Part shown: piece by piece, positions 52,526 through 60,760 of the stretch | How positions within the stretch are numbered: position 1 is the first letter of the stretch | How the letters are laid out: the number at the start of each line of letters is the position of its first letter | DNA from: Microbacterium mangrovi | GTDB taxonomy: Bacteria > Actinomycetota > Actinomycetes > Actinomycetales > Microbacteriaceae | Length of the DNA stretch: 64,000 bases | Direction of reading: 5' to 3' | Assembly: GCF_000802305.1 (NCBI RefSeq) | Contig: NZ_JTDK01000016.1 | Location: 62,001 to 126,000 of the forward strand | Position numbers and translations under genes: made by a program | Notes under the pieces: model-generated | Told to the model about the DNA's origin: nothing | What the model saw: the letters and a program-made list of their open reading frames with translations, nothing else | Database searches by the model: none

Positions 52526-53020
52526 ATGCGATCGTTCGGCACCCTGCGCACCCCCGTGGGCACCCTCGGGGTGATCTGCCGCGGCGACGCGATCACCGAT
52601 GTCGGGTGGCGCCTGACCTGTCCCGACGATGCCGCCGAGACGGCCGATCCGCTCCTGACCGAGACCCTCGACCAGCTCGCGGCGTACTTCGGCGGCGGCC
52701 TGCGGCGCTTCGACGTCCCCGTCGATCTCGGCGAGCAGAGCGACGGAACCCGCGCGGTGCTGACGTACCTGCACGAGTCGGTGCTCTATGGCGAGTCGAT
52801 CACCTACGGCGAACTGGCCGAACGCAGCGGCTCAGGCATCCCTGCGCGCGGTATCGGTGCCATCATGGGCGCCAATCCCGTGCCGATCATCGTCCCGTGC
52901 CATCGCGTGCTCGCAAGCGACGGCCTGGGCGGCTACTCGGGGGGCGAACACGGGCAAGGACTCGCGACCAAGCGCTGGCTGCTGGAGTTCGAAGGCGTGC
53001 TCCCGCCCCCGCTGTTCTGA
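52526..53020 (+). CDS. ogt: Methylated-DNA-[protein]-cysteine S-methyltransferase
   Basis: Suicidal O6-alkylguanine repair protein of 164 residues. The acceptor Cys125 is in PIIVPCHRV, followed by GGYSGGEHGQGLATKRWLLEFE. The DNA-binding helix-turn-helix YGELAERSGSGIPARGIGAIMGANPV is intact. No Ada-type regulatory domain is present. The start is leaderless. Confidence 0.94.
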   Translation: MRSFGTLRTPVGTLGVICRGDAITDVGWRLTCPDDAAETADPLLTETLDQLAAYFGGGLRRFDVPVDLGEQSDGTRAVLTYLHESVLYGESITYGELAERSGSGIPARGIGAIMGANPVPIIVPCHRVLASDGLGGYSGGEHGQGLATKRWLLEFEGVLPPPLF

Positions 53021-53052
53021 AGTCAGCCGAGGGCGGGCGCGACGATCCTGCT

Positions 53053-54813
53053 TCAGCGCTGTGCGGTCAGCCGCGCGACGGCCTCTGATGCCGGCACGAC
53101 CTCGCGGTCGCCGGATCGACGGTCCCACAGCTCGACCTCGCCGTCGGCGGCACCGCGACCGACGATGATGATCTTCGGCACGCCGACGAGTTCGGCATCC
53201 TTGAACTTCACGCCGGGCGAGACCTTCGGGCGGTCGTCGTACAGCACGTCGAACCCGGCCGCCTCGAGGTCGGCGGACAGCTGCGCGCCGAGCTCGAACG
53301 CCGTGGAGTCCTTGCCGGTCGCGACGACCTGCACGTCGAACGGAGCGACCGACGCCGGCCACACCAGGCCCTTGTCGTCGCTGTTGAGCTCGGCGATGAT
53401 CGCGAGGATGCGGGTCACGCCGATGCCGTACGAGCCCATCGTGACGGTGACGAGCTTGCCGTTCTCGTCGAGCACCTGCAGGCCCAGGGCGTCGGCGTAC
53501 TTGCGGCCGAGCTGGAATACGTGCCCGATCTCCATGCCGCGGGCGAGCGTCACCGGGCCCGAGCCGTCGGGAGCCGGGTCGCCCTCGCGGACGCTCGCCA
53601 CCTCGATGTAGCCGTCGGCGCCGAAGTCGCGGCCGGCGACCACCGAGTGCGCGTGCTTCTGGTCGATGTTCGCCCCGGTGATCCACGAGGTGCCGTCCAC
53701 GACGCGGGGGTCGAGGAAGTACCGGATGCCGGTGGCCGACTCCTCGCCCAGCAGCTGCCCCTGCTCCGTCCACGGGCCGATGTAGCCCTTGACGAGCAGC
53801 GGGTGCTTGGCGAAGTCGGCGTCGGTGGCCGGCTCCACCTCAGCGGGAGCGAAGGCGACCTCGACGCGCTTGTCGTCGATGTCGCGGTCGCCGGGAACGC
53901 CGACGATCACGATCTCCCGCGTTCCGTCGAGGTGCGTCAGGGCGAGCACGACGTTCTTCAGCGTGTCGGATGCCGTGTACTCGCCGTCGAGCACCGCGTT
54001 CGAGTGCGCGACGAGGGTCTCGATCGTGGGCGTGTCCGGCGAGTCGAAGATCACCGGCGCATCGTCGGCGTCGTACTCGACGGCCGCGGGCACGATGGTC
54101 TCGAACGCCTCGACGTTGGCCGCGTAGCCACCGGCCGAGCGCACGAAGGTGTCTTCGCCGACGGCGGTGGGATGCAGGAACTCCTCCGAGCGGGATCCGC
54201 CCATGGCCCCGGCATCCGCCTGCACGATGACGTACTCGAGTCCGAGACGCTGGAAGATGCGCTCGTACGCGTCGCGCTGGGCCATGTAGCTGGCGTCCAG
54301 ACCCGCGTCGGTGTAGTCGAACGAGTACGCGTCCTTCATCGTGAACTCGCGGCCGCGCAGCAGGCCGGCGCGGGGGCGCGCCTCATCGCGGTACTTGTCC
54401 TGGATCTGGTACAGGGTCAGCGGGAGGTCCTTGTACGAGGAGTACAGGTCTTTGACGAGCAGGGTGAAGGCCTCTTCGTGCGTCGGCGCGAGGAGATAGT
54501 CGGCATCCTTGCGGTCCTGCAGGCGGAAGATGCCGTCGCCGTACTCCTCCCAGCGGCCGGTGGCCTCGTAGGGCTCACGCGGCATGAGCGCCGGGAAGTG
54601 GACCTCCTGGGCGCCCGCCGCGGCCATCTCCTCGCGGATGATCTGCTCGAGCCGGGCCTTGACCCGCAGCCCCAGCGGCAGCCACGCGAAGATGCCCGGC
54701 GCCTGCCGGCGGATGTAGCCGGCGCGCACGAGCAGCCGGTGGCTGGTGACCTCGGCGTCGGCAGGGTCTTCGCGAAGGGTGCGGAGGAAGAAGTTCGAAA
54801 GACGGGTGACCAC
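53053..54813 (-). CDS. proS: Prolyl-tRNA synthetase
   Basis: Class II aminoacyl-tRNA synthetase of 586 residues, bacterial type with the INS editing insertion between motifs 2 and 3. Motif 1 [19 protein letters not shown], motif 2 [30 protein letters not shown], motif 3 [17 protein letters not shown], and a C-terminal anticodon-binding domain. Start GTG 54813 follows TAGACT by 6 nt with no Shine-Dalgarno, so leaderless. It heads the side of the translation cluster that continues to nusA after about 6 kb of inserted genes. Confidence 0.97.
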   Translation of the reverse strand: MVTRLSNFFLRTLREDPADAEVTSHRLLVRAGYIRRQAPGIFAWLPLGLRVKARLEQIIREEMAAAGAQEVHFPALMPREPYEATGRWEEYGDGIFRLQDRKDADYLLAPTHEEAFTLLVKDLYSSYKDLPLTLYQIQDKYRDEARPRAGLLRGREFTMKDAYSFDYTDAGLDASYMAQRDAYERIFQRLGLEYVIVQADAGAMGGSRSEEFLHPTAVGEDTFVRSAGGYAANVEAFETIVPAAVEYDADDAPVIFDSPDTPTIETLVAHSNAVLDGEYTASDTLKNVVLALTHLDGTREIVIVGVPGDRDIDDKRVEVAFAPAEVEPATDADFAKHPLLVKGYIGPWTEQGQLLGEESATGIRYFLDPRVVDGTSWITGANIDQKHAHSVVAGRDFGADGYIEVASVREGDPAPDGSGPVTLARGMEIGHVFQLGRKYADALGLQVLDENGKLVTVTMGSYGIGVTRILAIIAELNSDDKGLVWPASVAPFDVQVVATGKDSTAFELGAQLSADLEAAGFDVLYDDRPKVSPGVKFKDAELVGVPKIIIVGRGAADGEVELWDRRSGDREVVPASEAVARLTAQR

Positions 54814-54819
54814 GGTCCA

Positions 54820-54825
54820 AGTCTA
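54820..54825 (-). promoter_or_regulatory. Leaderless -10 box TAGACT
   Basis: On the minus strand TAGACT ends 6 nt before GTG 54813 of proS. Confidence 0.5.
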
Positions 54826-54894
54826 GAGAAGGATGCCGCACGCCCCTTGCGCCCGGCATCCTGAACGTGCGTCGAGATCCAGCTGAAAATACCC

Positions 54895-54924
54895 TTGCGG
54901 TCGAATCTGGACTAGGTGTAGATT
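54895..54924 (+). promoter_or_regulatory. Promoter of the secreted Ig-like protein gene
   Basis: TTGCGG (54895-54900), 18 bp, TAGATT (54919-54924). Transcription from about 54931 would give a leader of roughly 288 nt before ATG 55219. I see no recognised riboswitch in the leader and no convincing gene. Confidence 0.5.
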
Positions 54925-55218
54925 ACGCGCCGTAGCCAATGTTGTGGGGGCGTTGGTCACCGGCGGAACACTCGATCCCCGGACCCGCAACCCACCCGTC
55001 GCGTCGCCCCTCGGACCGTCCGCCGAGACTGGGGAATGACACGTGTCCGGGCACATTCGGTTCGTCCACCACACGGGAACACGGCTTCCATGCGCGGAGG
55101 CAGTCCCCGCGCACTCGCTCGCGCTCCGCGCCGCTCTCCGGCCGTCGTATCCGATCGCCGGCTACGCGAAAACGGCCGGCACGAAGGGCGCATCGCGCCC
55201 GGAGAGTGAGTCTGAGAG

Positions 55219-57057
55219 ATGTTCCAGCGCTCTGAGAAGCCAGGCCGCCACAGGGGCCGCCTGGCGATAGCCCTCGCTGCGGCGTTCGCCGTCGCCGTCA
55301 TCACCCCCGCTGTCGCGCAGGCCAACCTGACCGGCAGCACCTTCGAGGGCAATGACGGCAACATGGTGGTCGACACCAGCGGCCACCACGACTGGGCGAA
55401 CGTCAGCCCGAACACGGGCACCGACATCGCGAGCGGCAAGACCGACAACTCGTTCGGCCAAGGCACCAAGGAGGACAGCGCCACACCGACCGTCGTCACG
55501 GGGTCCATTCCCCCCAACAAGAACGACCTCACCCGCTTCTACGAGTCGTCGGAGCAGGTCGCCAGCGGCGACATCTACCTGTATCTCGCGTGGGAGCGGC
55601 TGGTGAACATCGGCAACGCGAACCTCGACTTCGAGATCAACCAGATGACGAGCCCCGGATTCACCGGTGCGCCCGGCGCGTCGACGATCACCCGCACCGC
55701 GGGAGACCTGCTGATCAACTACGACTTCGGCGGAAGCGGAACCCCGACCCTCGGCTACAGCAAGTGGCTGACCGCGGCGGCCGGCAACACGGCCTCCCAG
55801 TGCAACGCGAGCTCGACGCTGCCGTGTTGGGGTCTGCACACGACGTTCAACTCGACCGTCGCCGAGGGGGCCGTCAACACCGGCTCGATCGCGGAGTCGA
55901 TCGCGGGAGGAACGCTGGGCACCGGTCTGTTCGGTGAGGCGGCGATCAACCTCACGGCGGCCGGCGTCTTCCAGCAGGGCGTCTGCGAGGCCTTCGGTTC
56001 GGCGTTCATCAAGAGCCGCTCGTCGAGCTCGTTCACTGCGGAGCTGAAGGACTTCATCGCCCCGATCCCGGTGAGCATCTCCAACTGCGGCACCATCACC
56101 GTCAAGAAGGTCGTGACGAATGCACCGGCGGGCGACTCCACGTCGTTCGGCTACACCACCACCGGCACAGGCCTGTCGAACTTCTCCCTCACCGGAGGAG
56201 GGAAGAAGGTGTTCACTCCGCTCGGCCAGGGTGCGTACTCGGTCTCCGAGAACACCGTCACCGCGACCGGATGGAGCTTCGTGAGCGTCTCCTGCAAGGA
56301 CGATACGACGAGTTCGTCCGTCGGCACCGTCACCGGGCAGAAGGTCGACATCACGTTGAGTCCCGGACAGGACGTGACCTGCACCTACACCAACCACTAC
56401 ACGAACAGTCCGACGATCGCGACGACTCTGTCGGACACGTCGATCACCGTGGGTGGTTCGGTGCACGACTCGTCGGCGCTCACCGGGGCGTCTGCGGGCG
56501 CCACGGGGACGGTGACGTACACCGTCTACACGGACGACAAGTGCACGGTCAAGGCCACGCCGTCCGACGGCGGAACGAAGACGCTGAACGCGGACGGCAC
56601 CGTGCCCGATTCGGACGCGCTGACCTTCAACACGCCCGGCGACTACTACTGGCAGGCGGTGTACACGTCCGGTGACGGCAACAACAACAACGCCACCAGC
56701 ACCTGCACCGACGAGCACCTGGTCGTCAACAAGGCGCAGCCGACCGTGGCAACGGCGCAGAACCTCATCCCGAACGACACGATGACCGTCAGCGGAGGCT
56801 TCGGCACGCCCGGAGGCACCGTGGACTTCATGCTGTTCTCCCCGAGTGACCCGACCTGCTCGGGTACGCCTGCGTACAAGGAGCTGGGAGTCGCCGTCTC
56901 GGGCGGCAGCGCCAGCACCACCAACACCGGGGCCGGGGCCTTCATCGCCAGCGATGCGGGCACCTGGAACTGGAAGTCCGTCTACAGCGGAGACTCCAAC
57001 AACAAGGGCGCCACGTCCGCCTGCGGCGTGGAGCACTTCACGATCGTCAACAAGTGA
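55219..57057 (+). CDS. Secreted Ig-like/prealbumin-like surface protein
   Basis: An exported 612-residue protein. A signal peptide is at the start (RLAIALAAAFAVAVITPAVAQA, about 14-35). Residues about 36-290 are a Ser/Thr/Gly/Asn-rich domain I do not recognise. A prealbumin-like domain (CGTITVKKVVTNAPAGDSTSF..., about 293-395) and two bacterial Ig-like domains follow (TIATTLSDTSITVGGSVHDSSALTG and QPTVATAQNLIPNDTMTVSGG). No LPxTG anchor or C-terminal helix is seen, so it is released or held by other contacts. Long structured leader; a perfect 46-bp palindrome terminates it. Confidence 0.85.
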   Translation: MFQRSEKPGRHRGRLAIALAAAFAVAVITPAVAQANLTGSTFEGNDGNMVVDTSGHHDWANVSPNTGTDIASGKTDNSFGQGTKEDSATPTVVTGSIPPNKNDLTRFYESSEQVASGDIYLYLAWERLVNIGNANLDFEINQMTSPGFTGAPGASTITRTAGDLLINYDFGGSGTPTLGYSKWLTAAAGNTASQCNASSTLPCWGLHTTFNSTVAEGAVNTGSIAESIAGGTLGTGLFGEAAINLTAAGVFQQGVCEAFGSAFIKSRSSSSFTAELKDFIAPIPVSISNCGTITVKKVVTNAPAGDSTSFGYTTTGTGLSNFSLTGGGKKVFTPLGQGAYSVSENTVTATGWSFVSVSCKDDTTSSSVGTVTGQKVDITLSPGQDVTCTYTNHYTNSPTIATTLSDTSITVGGSVHDSSALTGASAGATGTVTYTVYTDDKCTVKATPSDGGTKTLNADGTVPDSDALTFNTPGDYYWQAVYTSGDGNNNNATSTCTDEHLVVNKAQPTVATAQNLIPNDTMTVSGGFGTPGGTVDFMLFSPSDPTCSGTPAYKELGVAVSGGSASTTNTGAGAFIASDAGTWNWKSVYSGDSNNKGATSACGVEHFTIVNK

Positions 57058-57075
57058 GGAGCTGACGAGCTGAAC

Positions 57076-57121
57076 CACGAACGAAGGCCGGCACGGGGCC
57101 CCGTGCCGGCCTTCGTTCGTG
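57076..57121. terminator. Perfect 46-bp palindrome, bidirectional terminator
   Basis: A 23-bp arm CACGAACGAAGGCCGGCACG plus GGG and its exact complement, with no loop (centre GGGGCCCC). Lies between convergent secreted-protein (+) and SDR (-) genes; the SDR stop is 8 nt away. Confidence 0.85.
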
Positions 57122-57128
57122 TCCTGCC

Positions 57129-57887
57129 TCAGGCGATGCCGCCGCCGTCCACCACGAGGGCGGAGCCGGTCACGTACGACGAGTCGTCGCTGGCCAGCCA
57201 GACGACCGCCGCGGCGATCTCGGACGGCTGCCCCATCCGGTTCAGCGGGCGCTCGGCGGCCTCGGCGAGGAATCCGGCCTGGTCCTGGCCGAGCTGACGG
57301 GCTTCGTCGCGCAGCATCCCGGTGTCGACGTCGCCGGGGTTGACGGAGTTGACGCGGATGCCCTGCGGGCCGTGGTCGATCGCCAGCGCCCGGGTCATGT
57401 TCACGACCGCGCCCTTGGACGCGCAGTACGAGATCGCCTGCCCGCCGCCCTTCAGGCCCCAGCCGGAGCCGGTGTTCACGATCGACCCGCCGCCGGCGGC
57501 GGCCATGATCGGCACGACGTGCTTGCACATCAGGAAGATGGCACGCACGTTGACGCCGAACACGCGATCCCACTCCTCGACGCTCGTCTCGACGGCTGTC
57601 GTGCGGCGGATGATGCCCGCGTTGTTGAACACGACGTCGATGCCGCCGAGCTCCTGCTGCGCGGTGGCGACGACGCGCTCGATGTCGGGTTCGCTGGAGA
57701 CGTCCGCCGCGATCGCCACGGCGGTGCCGCCCGCGGCGCGGATCTCGTCGGCGACGGCCTGCGCGGCATCCGCGTTCAGGTCGACGACGGCGACCGATGC
57801 CCCCTCCGCGGCGAATGCGAGCGACGTGGCGCGGCCGATGCCGCCCGCGCCGCCGGTGACGATGGCCTTCTTGCCTTCAAGACGCAT
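57129..57887 (-). CDS. SDR family oxidoreductase
   Basis: Classical short-chain dehydrogenase/reductase of 252 residues. Nucleotide site TGGAGGIG (11-18) with acidic VVDLN favouring NAD. NNAG at 88-91; catalytic Ser141, Tyr154 and Lys158 (SGWGLKGGGQAISYCASK). The C-terminal VTGSALVVDGGG is typical. ATG 57887 has aaggagg 5 nt upstream, inside the end of the AcoX-like gene (11-nt overlap). Last gene of the run starting with the GH42 gene. Confidence 0.94.
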   Translation of the reverse strand: MRLEGKKAIVTGGAGGIGRATSLAFAAEGASVAVVDLNADAAQAVADEIRAAGGTAVAIAADVSSEPDIERVVATAQQELGGIDVVFNNAGIIRRTTAVETSVEEWDRVFGVNVRAIFLMCKHVVPIMAAAGGGSIVNTGSGWGLKGGGQAISYCASKGAVVNMTRALAIDHGPQGIRVNSVNPGDVDTGMLRDEARQLGQDQAGFLAEAAERPLNRMGQPSEIAAAVVWLASDDSSYVTGSALVVDGGGIA

Positions 57888-59133
57888 GGCGTCCTCCTTC
57901 TTGTTCGGGAAGTCGTTGGTGTTCGAGTTCGGGTGCGTGGACAGGGTAGAAGCTGGATGCCCCGGGGCCGGTGACCACGCGGACGAAGCCGGTGAGGGAG
58001 GCATCCACCGCGGCGTCGCCGGTGTCGACGAGAAGTGGGGCGCCGTGCAGTTCGATGAGCTTGGCCTCCGGCGCCACCACCAGCAAAGGTCCGGTGCCGT
58101 CGGGACCGTCGCCGATCGCGCGCAGCACGCGCGCGGAGAGCTGCTGGTTGCCGCGGCCGAGGAGGAACCCCTGCCCGCCGATGACGGTGACGACCGCCTG
58201 CGCGGGCCCGCGGGCGATCTCGTCGAGAAGCTCCTGTTCGCTCGCGGCGCGGCGCACGAGTGCCCCGTCGAGCAGCACGTCGACCCCGAGCGGGCTGCCA
58301 TCCAGGCCGAGCGCCCGCGCCGCCTCGGCCATCGTGCCGCCCGGGCCGAGCAGGTAGCGCACCCCGGGCCGGAACAGCGCGACCGCCCCGCGGGCTGCCG
58401 CCGCGACGGCATCCCGCTCCGAGGTCGGCGTGGGGGCCTTGCGCGCCTGCGTGCGCCCCGGGCTGAACGGCACGGCGAGCATTCCGAAGAGGCGAGGCTC
58501 GACCCGGGCGCGGCGCAGGGCCTCCTCGTCGATGTCGAGGACCTCGCGCTGCTGCACCGGCAGGGTTCCGGACAACCAGGACGCCGCCAGGCCGCCCGCC
58601 GCCCGCGGACTGACGGCGAACACGGGCGAGTACATCTTGACCCCGGCCGGGACACCGAGCGCCGCCGGGGCCTCCGTTTCGTCTCGGGCGCGCTCCGCGC
58701 GGCCTCGCGGGGCGACCGGTGGTTGTTCCGCATCCGGTCGTTGAGCGAGCGGAGCGAGACGAAACGCGTCAAGCCCAGCCGCCACGTCGCGGGCCGTGCC
58801 GTCGCCGCCGGCGAACAGGACGAGGGTCGCTCCCGCCTCGGCGAGCGCACGTGCGGCGGCGGACGTGTCGGCGGGAGTCGTCTTCGCCCCCGGCGTGTAC
58901 ACGACGCGGGGCTCGAGGCCCGCGGCCCGCACGGCATCCTCCCCCATCGTTCCCGCCGCGGTCAGCACCACGGTGCCGGCCGTCAGCGCCTCGAGGGCCG
59001 CAGCCGCACGGGACGCCGCCCGGGCGGTCGACCCGCGGGACGCCGCCGCGCGCTGCACGTCGGCCCCGTCGGAGCCGGCGAGCCCCGCAGGGCCGCCGAC
59101 CCCGGCGACCGGGTTGACGAGGAGTCCGAGCAT
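57877..59133 (-). CDS. AcoX / ATP-NAD kinase-like protein (COG3199 type) with repeat-encoded insertion
   Basis: A 418-residue protein. The diacylglycerol-kinase-type nucleotide motif GGDGTARDV (109-117) and VPAGVKMYSPVF (161-172) place it in the ATP-NAD kinase/AcoX family. Between these motifs, residues about 123-153 (DAFRLAPLAQRPDAEQPPVA...) are encoded by a 92-bp inverted pair of the interspersed repeat, inserted in frame. The C-terminal domain has VIGGQGFLLGRGNQQLS and SFYPVHAPELE. AcoX proteins accompany acetoin catabolism in some operons; here no acetoin dehydrogenase is seen. The SDR downstream overlaps by 11 nt. Confidence 0.82.
   Translation of the reverse strand: MLGLLVNPVAGVGGPAGLAGSDGADVQRAAASRGSTARAASRAAAALEALTAGTVVLTAAGTMGEDAVRAAGLEPRVVYTPGAKTTPADTSAAARALAEAGATLVLFAGGDGTARDVAAGLDAFRLAPLAQRPDAEQPPVAPRGRAERARDETEAPAALGVPAGVKMYSPVFAVSPRAAGGLAASWLSGTLPVQQREVLDIDEEALRRARVEPRLFGMLAVPFSPGRTQARKAPTPTSERDAVAAAARGAVALFRPGVRYLLGPGGTMAEAARALGLDGSPLGVDVLLDGALVRRAASEQELLDEIARGPAQAVVTVIGGQGFLLGRGNQQLSARVLRAIGDGPDGTGPLLVVAPEAKLIELHGAPLLVDTGDAAVDASLTGFVRVVTGPGASSFYPVHAPELEHQRLPEQEGGRHAS
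58675..58767. repeat. Inverted pair of the interspersed repeat inside the AcoX-like gene (includes copy 3)
   Basis: 12-bp exact arms CGTTTCGTCTCG (58675-58686) and CGAGACGAAACG (58755-58766) bound a 92-bp element. The right half (58734-58767) is copy 3 of the 34-bp repeat; the left half is a degenerate reversed copy. The reading frame of the host gene is kept. Confidence 0.85.
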
Positions 59134-59137
59134 CCGG

Positions 59138-60760
59138 CTAGGCTGCCGCCCCGGCGAGCGCGGGCGCGGGCGCGGGCGCGGCGAAGTCGACGGGCGTCTC
59201 GCCGAAGTACTTGCGGCGGTACGCGCGCCAGGTCACCGCCCACCGCTCCGGGTCGTCGAGATCGTCGTGGTGGGTGTGGTGCACGGTCTGGTTGTGCGGG
59301 GCGGTGCGCACCAGCTCGGGGTTCTCCCGGGCCTCCTGCGCCACCTGCGCGAGCGCCGCGACGTACTCGTCGATCTCCGCCTTCGAGTAGCACTCGGTGG
59401 GCTCCAGCGTGAACGGCTGGGGCACGACGTAGGGGTGGTGGCTGGTCCAGTAGTGGAAGCCGTAGTCGGCCATCCGGATGCCGATCTCCTCTGACGTGAT
59501 GCCGGTGTCCTCGAACAGTTCCTGCCACGAGTAGCGCACCTGCTCGATGCGCCGGCGGCCGGTCGCGTACGGCGCGGAGGCCCCGGGGATCTCGAGCACC
59601 TTCTTCAGCAGGTAGTTGTTGTTGAGCACCGCGATCTGCGAGGCGGCGAGCATCCCCTCGGCACCGAGCGCCATGATCCACGCGTAGGCGCGGACGACGT
59701 GCAGCACGACGCCGTGCGCCGGCGCGACGTGACCGATCGACAGCTCACCGGGCTCGCGCACGACGTATTCGTCGCCCACCCGCTCGACCCGCGGGCCGGG
59801 CAGGAACGGCGCTAGCGCGGCGCTGACGGCGTTGGCCGCCGCCCCCGGACCGCCGGAGCCGTGCGGGGCGGAGAACGTCTTGTGCAGGTTGAACTGGCAC
59901 ACGTCGAAGCCGGCGTCGCGGGCCCGGGTGATGCCGAGGATGCCGGCCGCGTTGGCCTGGTCGTAGGACGCCAGCGCCCCGACGGCGTGGGCGGCATCCA
60001 CCCATTCCTTGATGGCGGGGTTGTAGATGCCGGTGTCTTCCGGGTTCGTCACCATGATCGCGGCGGTGCGCTCGGACAGCGCGGCCTTGAGGGCGCCCAG
60101 GTCCGGGTAGCCGTCGGCGTCCGGGTAGACCGTGACGACCTTGTAGCCGGCGACCTTCGCGGCGGCGGCGTTGGACGGGTGGCTGAAGATCGTGGTGATG
60201 ACCTCGTCGCGCTGGTCCGCCTCGCCGCGGGAGGCGTGGTAGGCGCGGATCATCGCGATGTTCGTCCAGATGCCGGCGGATCCGCCCGGGGAGGCCAGCG
60301 ACACGGCATCCATCCCGGAGATCTCCGCCATGAGGCCCTCGAGCCGCCAGATCATCTCCAGCGCGCCCTGTGTGTCGGCCGGGTCCTGCGCGGGGTGCAG
60401 CGCGCGCAGCTGCGGCACCTCGATGAGCTGGTCGTTGATCTTCGGCGAGTACTTGATGGTGCAGGTGCCCTGGCCGATGTCGACGTTCAGGTCGGAGCCC
60501 AGGTTCTCCTGCGACAGGCGCAGGTAGTGCTTGAGCACGCGCATCTGCGCGATCTCCGGAAGCGCGGGCGGCGCGGCGCGGCGCATGCCCTCGGGCAGGC
60601 CCGCCAGGACGTCGCCGACGGCCTCGCGCACGGCCGGCTCGACGGGCGTGATCGCGATGCCGCGCTCCCCCGGCGTGGACAGTTCGAAGACGATGGGCTC
60701 GTCCCAGCTGGCCTGGTGGAACCGGCGCGGGCTGGTCTTGGGTGCGACGGGGAGGGTCAT
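59138..60760 (-). CDS. gcvPB: Glycine dehydrogenase (decarboxylating) subunit 2-like
   Basis: PLP-dependent P-protein subunit 2 of 540 residues. The PLP Lys is in FNLHKTFSAPHGSGGPG, with IKYSPKIND, PGGSAGIWTNIAMIRAYHASRG and the C-terminal PTECYSKAEIDEY typical of the family. The Ala/Pro-rich tail is unusual. ATG 60760 overlaps the gcvPA stop by 4 nt (ATGA). No gcvT or gcvH is in the window, so either they are elsewhere or this is a paralogue with another substrate. Confidence 0.9.
   Translation of the reverse strand: MTLPVAPKTSPRRFHQASWDEPIVFELSTPGERGIAITPVEPAVREAVGDVLAGLPEGMRRAAPPALPEIAQMRVLKHYLRLSQENLGSDLNVDIGQGTCTIKYSPKINDQLIEVPQLRALHPAQDPADTQGALEMIWRLEGLMAEISGMDAVSLASPGGSAGIWTNIAMIRAYHASRGEADQRDEVITTIFSHPSNAAAAKVAGYKVVTVYPDADGYPDLGALKAALSERTAAIMVTNPEDTGIYNPAIKEWVDAAHAVGALASYDQANAAGILGITRARDAGFDVCQFNLHKTFSAPHGSGGPGAAANAVSAALAPFLPGPRVERVGDEYVVREPGELSIGHVAPAHGVVLHVVRAYAWIMALGAEGMLAASQIAVLNNNYLLKKVLEIPGASAPYATGRRRIEQVRYSWQELFEDTGITSEEIGIRMADYGFHYWTSHHPYVVPQPFTLEPTECYSKAEIDEYVAALAQVAQEARENPELVRTAPHNQTVHHTHHDDLDDPERWAVTWRAYRRKYFGETPVDFAAPAPAPALAGAAA

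Noticed and set aside
54939..55270. Open frames in the leader of the secreted protein
   Set aside because: Arg/Pro/Ser-rich translations typical of out-of-frame high-GC DNA, no RBS, and two frames overlap each other.
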